Positions 32,306 to 33,074 of a stretch of DNA of 33,074 nt are shown here, piece by piece. The notes beneath the pieces are model-generated. The model ran no database searches. It was not told the DNA's origin and worked only from the letters and a program-made list of their open reading frames with translations. Origin of the DNA: Desulfobacteraceae bacterium. GTDB lineage: Bacteria; Desulfobacterota; Desulfobacteria; Desulfobacterales; Desulfosalsimonadaceae. Location of the stretch: contig QZKW01000070.1 in the NCBI GenBank assembly GCA_003599885.1, positions 1-33,074 on the forward strand, in the 5' to 3' direction. The translations under genes and the position numbers were made by a program. The stretch's first letter is position 1. Each line of letters begins with the position of its first letter.

Positions 32306-33074
32306 CTAATTCAATAATGAATTAATAATCCACGGCCATGCCACAATGGAATGGACTTGTTTTTGGTTGAGTTCCATCTCCCGGAGAGAAACTTCCAGAT
32401 GGGACTCAAGGGCATCCAGACTATCAAACACAGCATTCCCAAAGCATTTGTCCCGCAATTCGTCCCATAAATGTTCAACCGGGTTAAGTTCAGGTGCATA
32501 AGGTGGCAGAGGGAGCAGTTTCATATTTTTTGGCACCATAAGCGCTCCGGCTCTATGCCAACCCGCGCACCATAAAGCACCATGACGATTCTGTCCCCTG
32601 GGTGTCGAGAAGATACCTCATCAAGAAAAATCTGCATGCAATCGCTGTTCACATGCGGCAATATCAGTGTGTCGAGAACTCCATCGACTACGGAAACCGC
32701 AGCATAAGCATAAGAGTATTCCTGCGTAACCATTGCTTGGCACATTGGCCGAACAAGTTTGGGGCACCAGCAATACCGGGTATTAGAAATCCGCCCAAAG
32801 CGGGCCTCGTCCTGAAACATCACCCGAATCGGCCCTTCCCCCGGCCATTGGCTGTTGGTCAAGGCGAGTATTTCCGGGAATTTTTTTTCCAGTCATCCTG
32901 GGCTGAAGGGTCTGATTTCGGGTCTTTTATCCGGCGCGAGCTTCCTCCATCCATGGCGATGGAGAAGATTATAGGCAGAGGCCAGAGCTGTCTTGCGACA
33001 CAGGCGTTCATCAAGCGCCTTTTTGATTTCCCCAACGGCCAGTATGCTTCCCTTGGTCGCTTTTTCAAAAAAAG
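32306..33074 (-). pseudogene. Decayed IS630-family transposase, truncated by the window edge
   Basis: Fragments in changing frames together give an IS630-type DDE transposase. From the right edge: NLLHRHGWRKLAPDKR, then, after a frameshift near 32922, DPKSDPSAQDDWKKN, after another at the A8 run (32881-32888 on plus), ILALTNSQWPGEGPIRVMFQDEARFG (first catalytic Asp near 32810), and after a third near 32565, HRAGALMVPKNMK then PPYAPELNPVEHLW (catalytic Glu near 32475). The second catalytic Asp, expected in VMVLDGA, reads VMVLYGA. Three frameshifts plus the loss of a catalytic residue make it inactive. The N-terminal part lies beyond the window. Confidence 0.88.
32306..33074 (-). mobile_element. 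IS630-family insertion sequence remnant, ends not resolved
   Basis: The transposase pseudogene marks an IS element that continues past the right edge. I could not see its terminal inverted repeat or TA target duplication with confidence in the AT-rich 32255-32305 stretch. Confidence 0.6.

Noticed and set aside
32881-32888. Run of eight A (minus strand) in the IS630 transposase as a programmed frameshift site
   Set aside because: The frame upstream of 32922 is the same as the frame downstream of the run, so the shift at A8 merely compensates another indel. Together with the lost catalytic Asp and a third frameshift this points to decay.

Overview
The window looks like a chromosomal segment of a strictly anaerobic Desulfobacterota bacterium, probably a sulfate reducer of the Desulfobacterales type. 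This is inferred from gene content: iron-sulfur enzymes of the benzoyl-CoA reductase / 2-hydroxyacyl-CoA dehydratase superfamily, a tungsten-type aldehyde:ferredoxin oxidoreductase, a CooC-type nickel ATPase, menaquinone biosynthesis and Gram-negative division genes. No species can be named from the sequence alone.

Region 1 (1-16.9 kb) is a run of 15 plus-strand genes with short gaps or overlaps, most with good ribosome binding sites, so probably one operon. A promoter near 263-295 and a 20-bp palindrome at 301-320 precede it, and a FadR-type GntR regulator gene closes it. The order is: FAD-dependent GMC oxidoreductase; an unrecognised helical protein; a four-gene reductase module (small subunit, large subunit, two activator ATPases); a Cys-rich multi-cluster ferredoxin protein; a stand-alone protein resembling the middle domain of acetyl-CoA synthase (AcsB/CdhC); a CooC-like ATPase; a second reductase module (small subunit, large subunit, one activator ATPase); an AOR-family tungsten enzyme; a 2[4Fe-4S] ferredoxin; and the regulator. 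I do not recognise this combination as a characterised pathway, and it is the main candidate for an undescribed system. My working reading is an ATP-driven, very-low-potential reductase assembly fed by ferredoxins, with possible handling of a CoA thioester or a nickel-related maturation step. The substrate is unknown, and no CoA ligase, hydratase or acyl-CoA dehydrogenase is in view.

Region 2 (16.9-21.8 kb) holds ordinary chromosomal genes: tRNA-Gln(CTG) with a strong terminator, an orphan cobalamin-type radical SAM protein, menG/ubiE (minus), dnaJ, queD and pyrE (minus).

Region 3 (21.8-28.0 kb) is an envelope and cell-division block: a structured leader, then ftsE-ftsX-envC-like-ctpA with overlaps, a perfect bidirectional terminator, and a YibQ-like divergent polysaccharide deacetylase. 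The EnvC-like protein has lost the zinc ligands of its LytM domain, as expected for an amidase activator controlled by FtsEX.

Region 4 (28.0-33.1 kb) holds a cold-shock gene with a long leader, a minus-strand pair (two-TM RCK potassium-channel-like protein and prmA), pcm coupled to a DUF368 (PopT-type) membrane protein, and a decayed IS630-family transposase that runs off the right edge.
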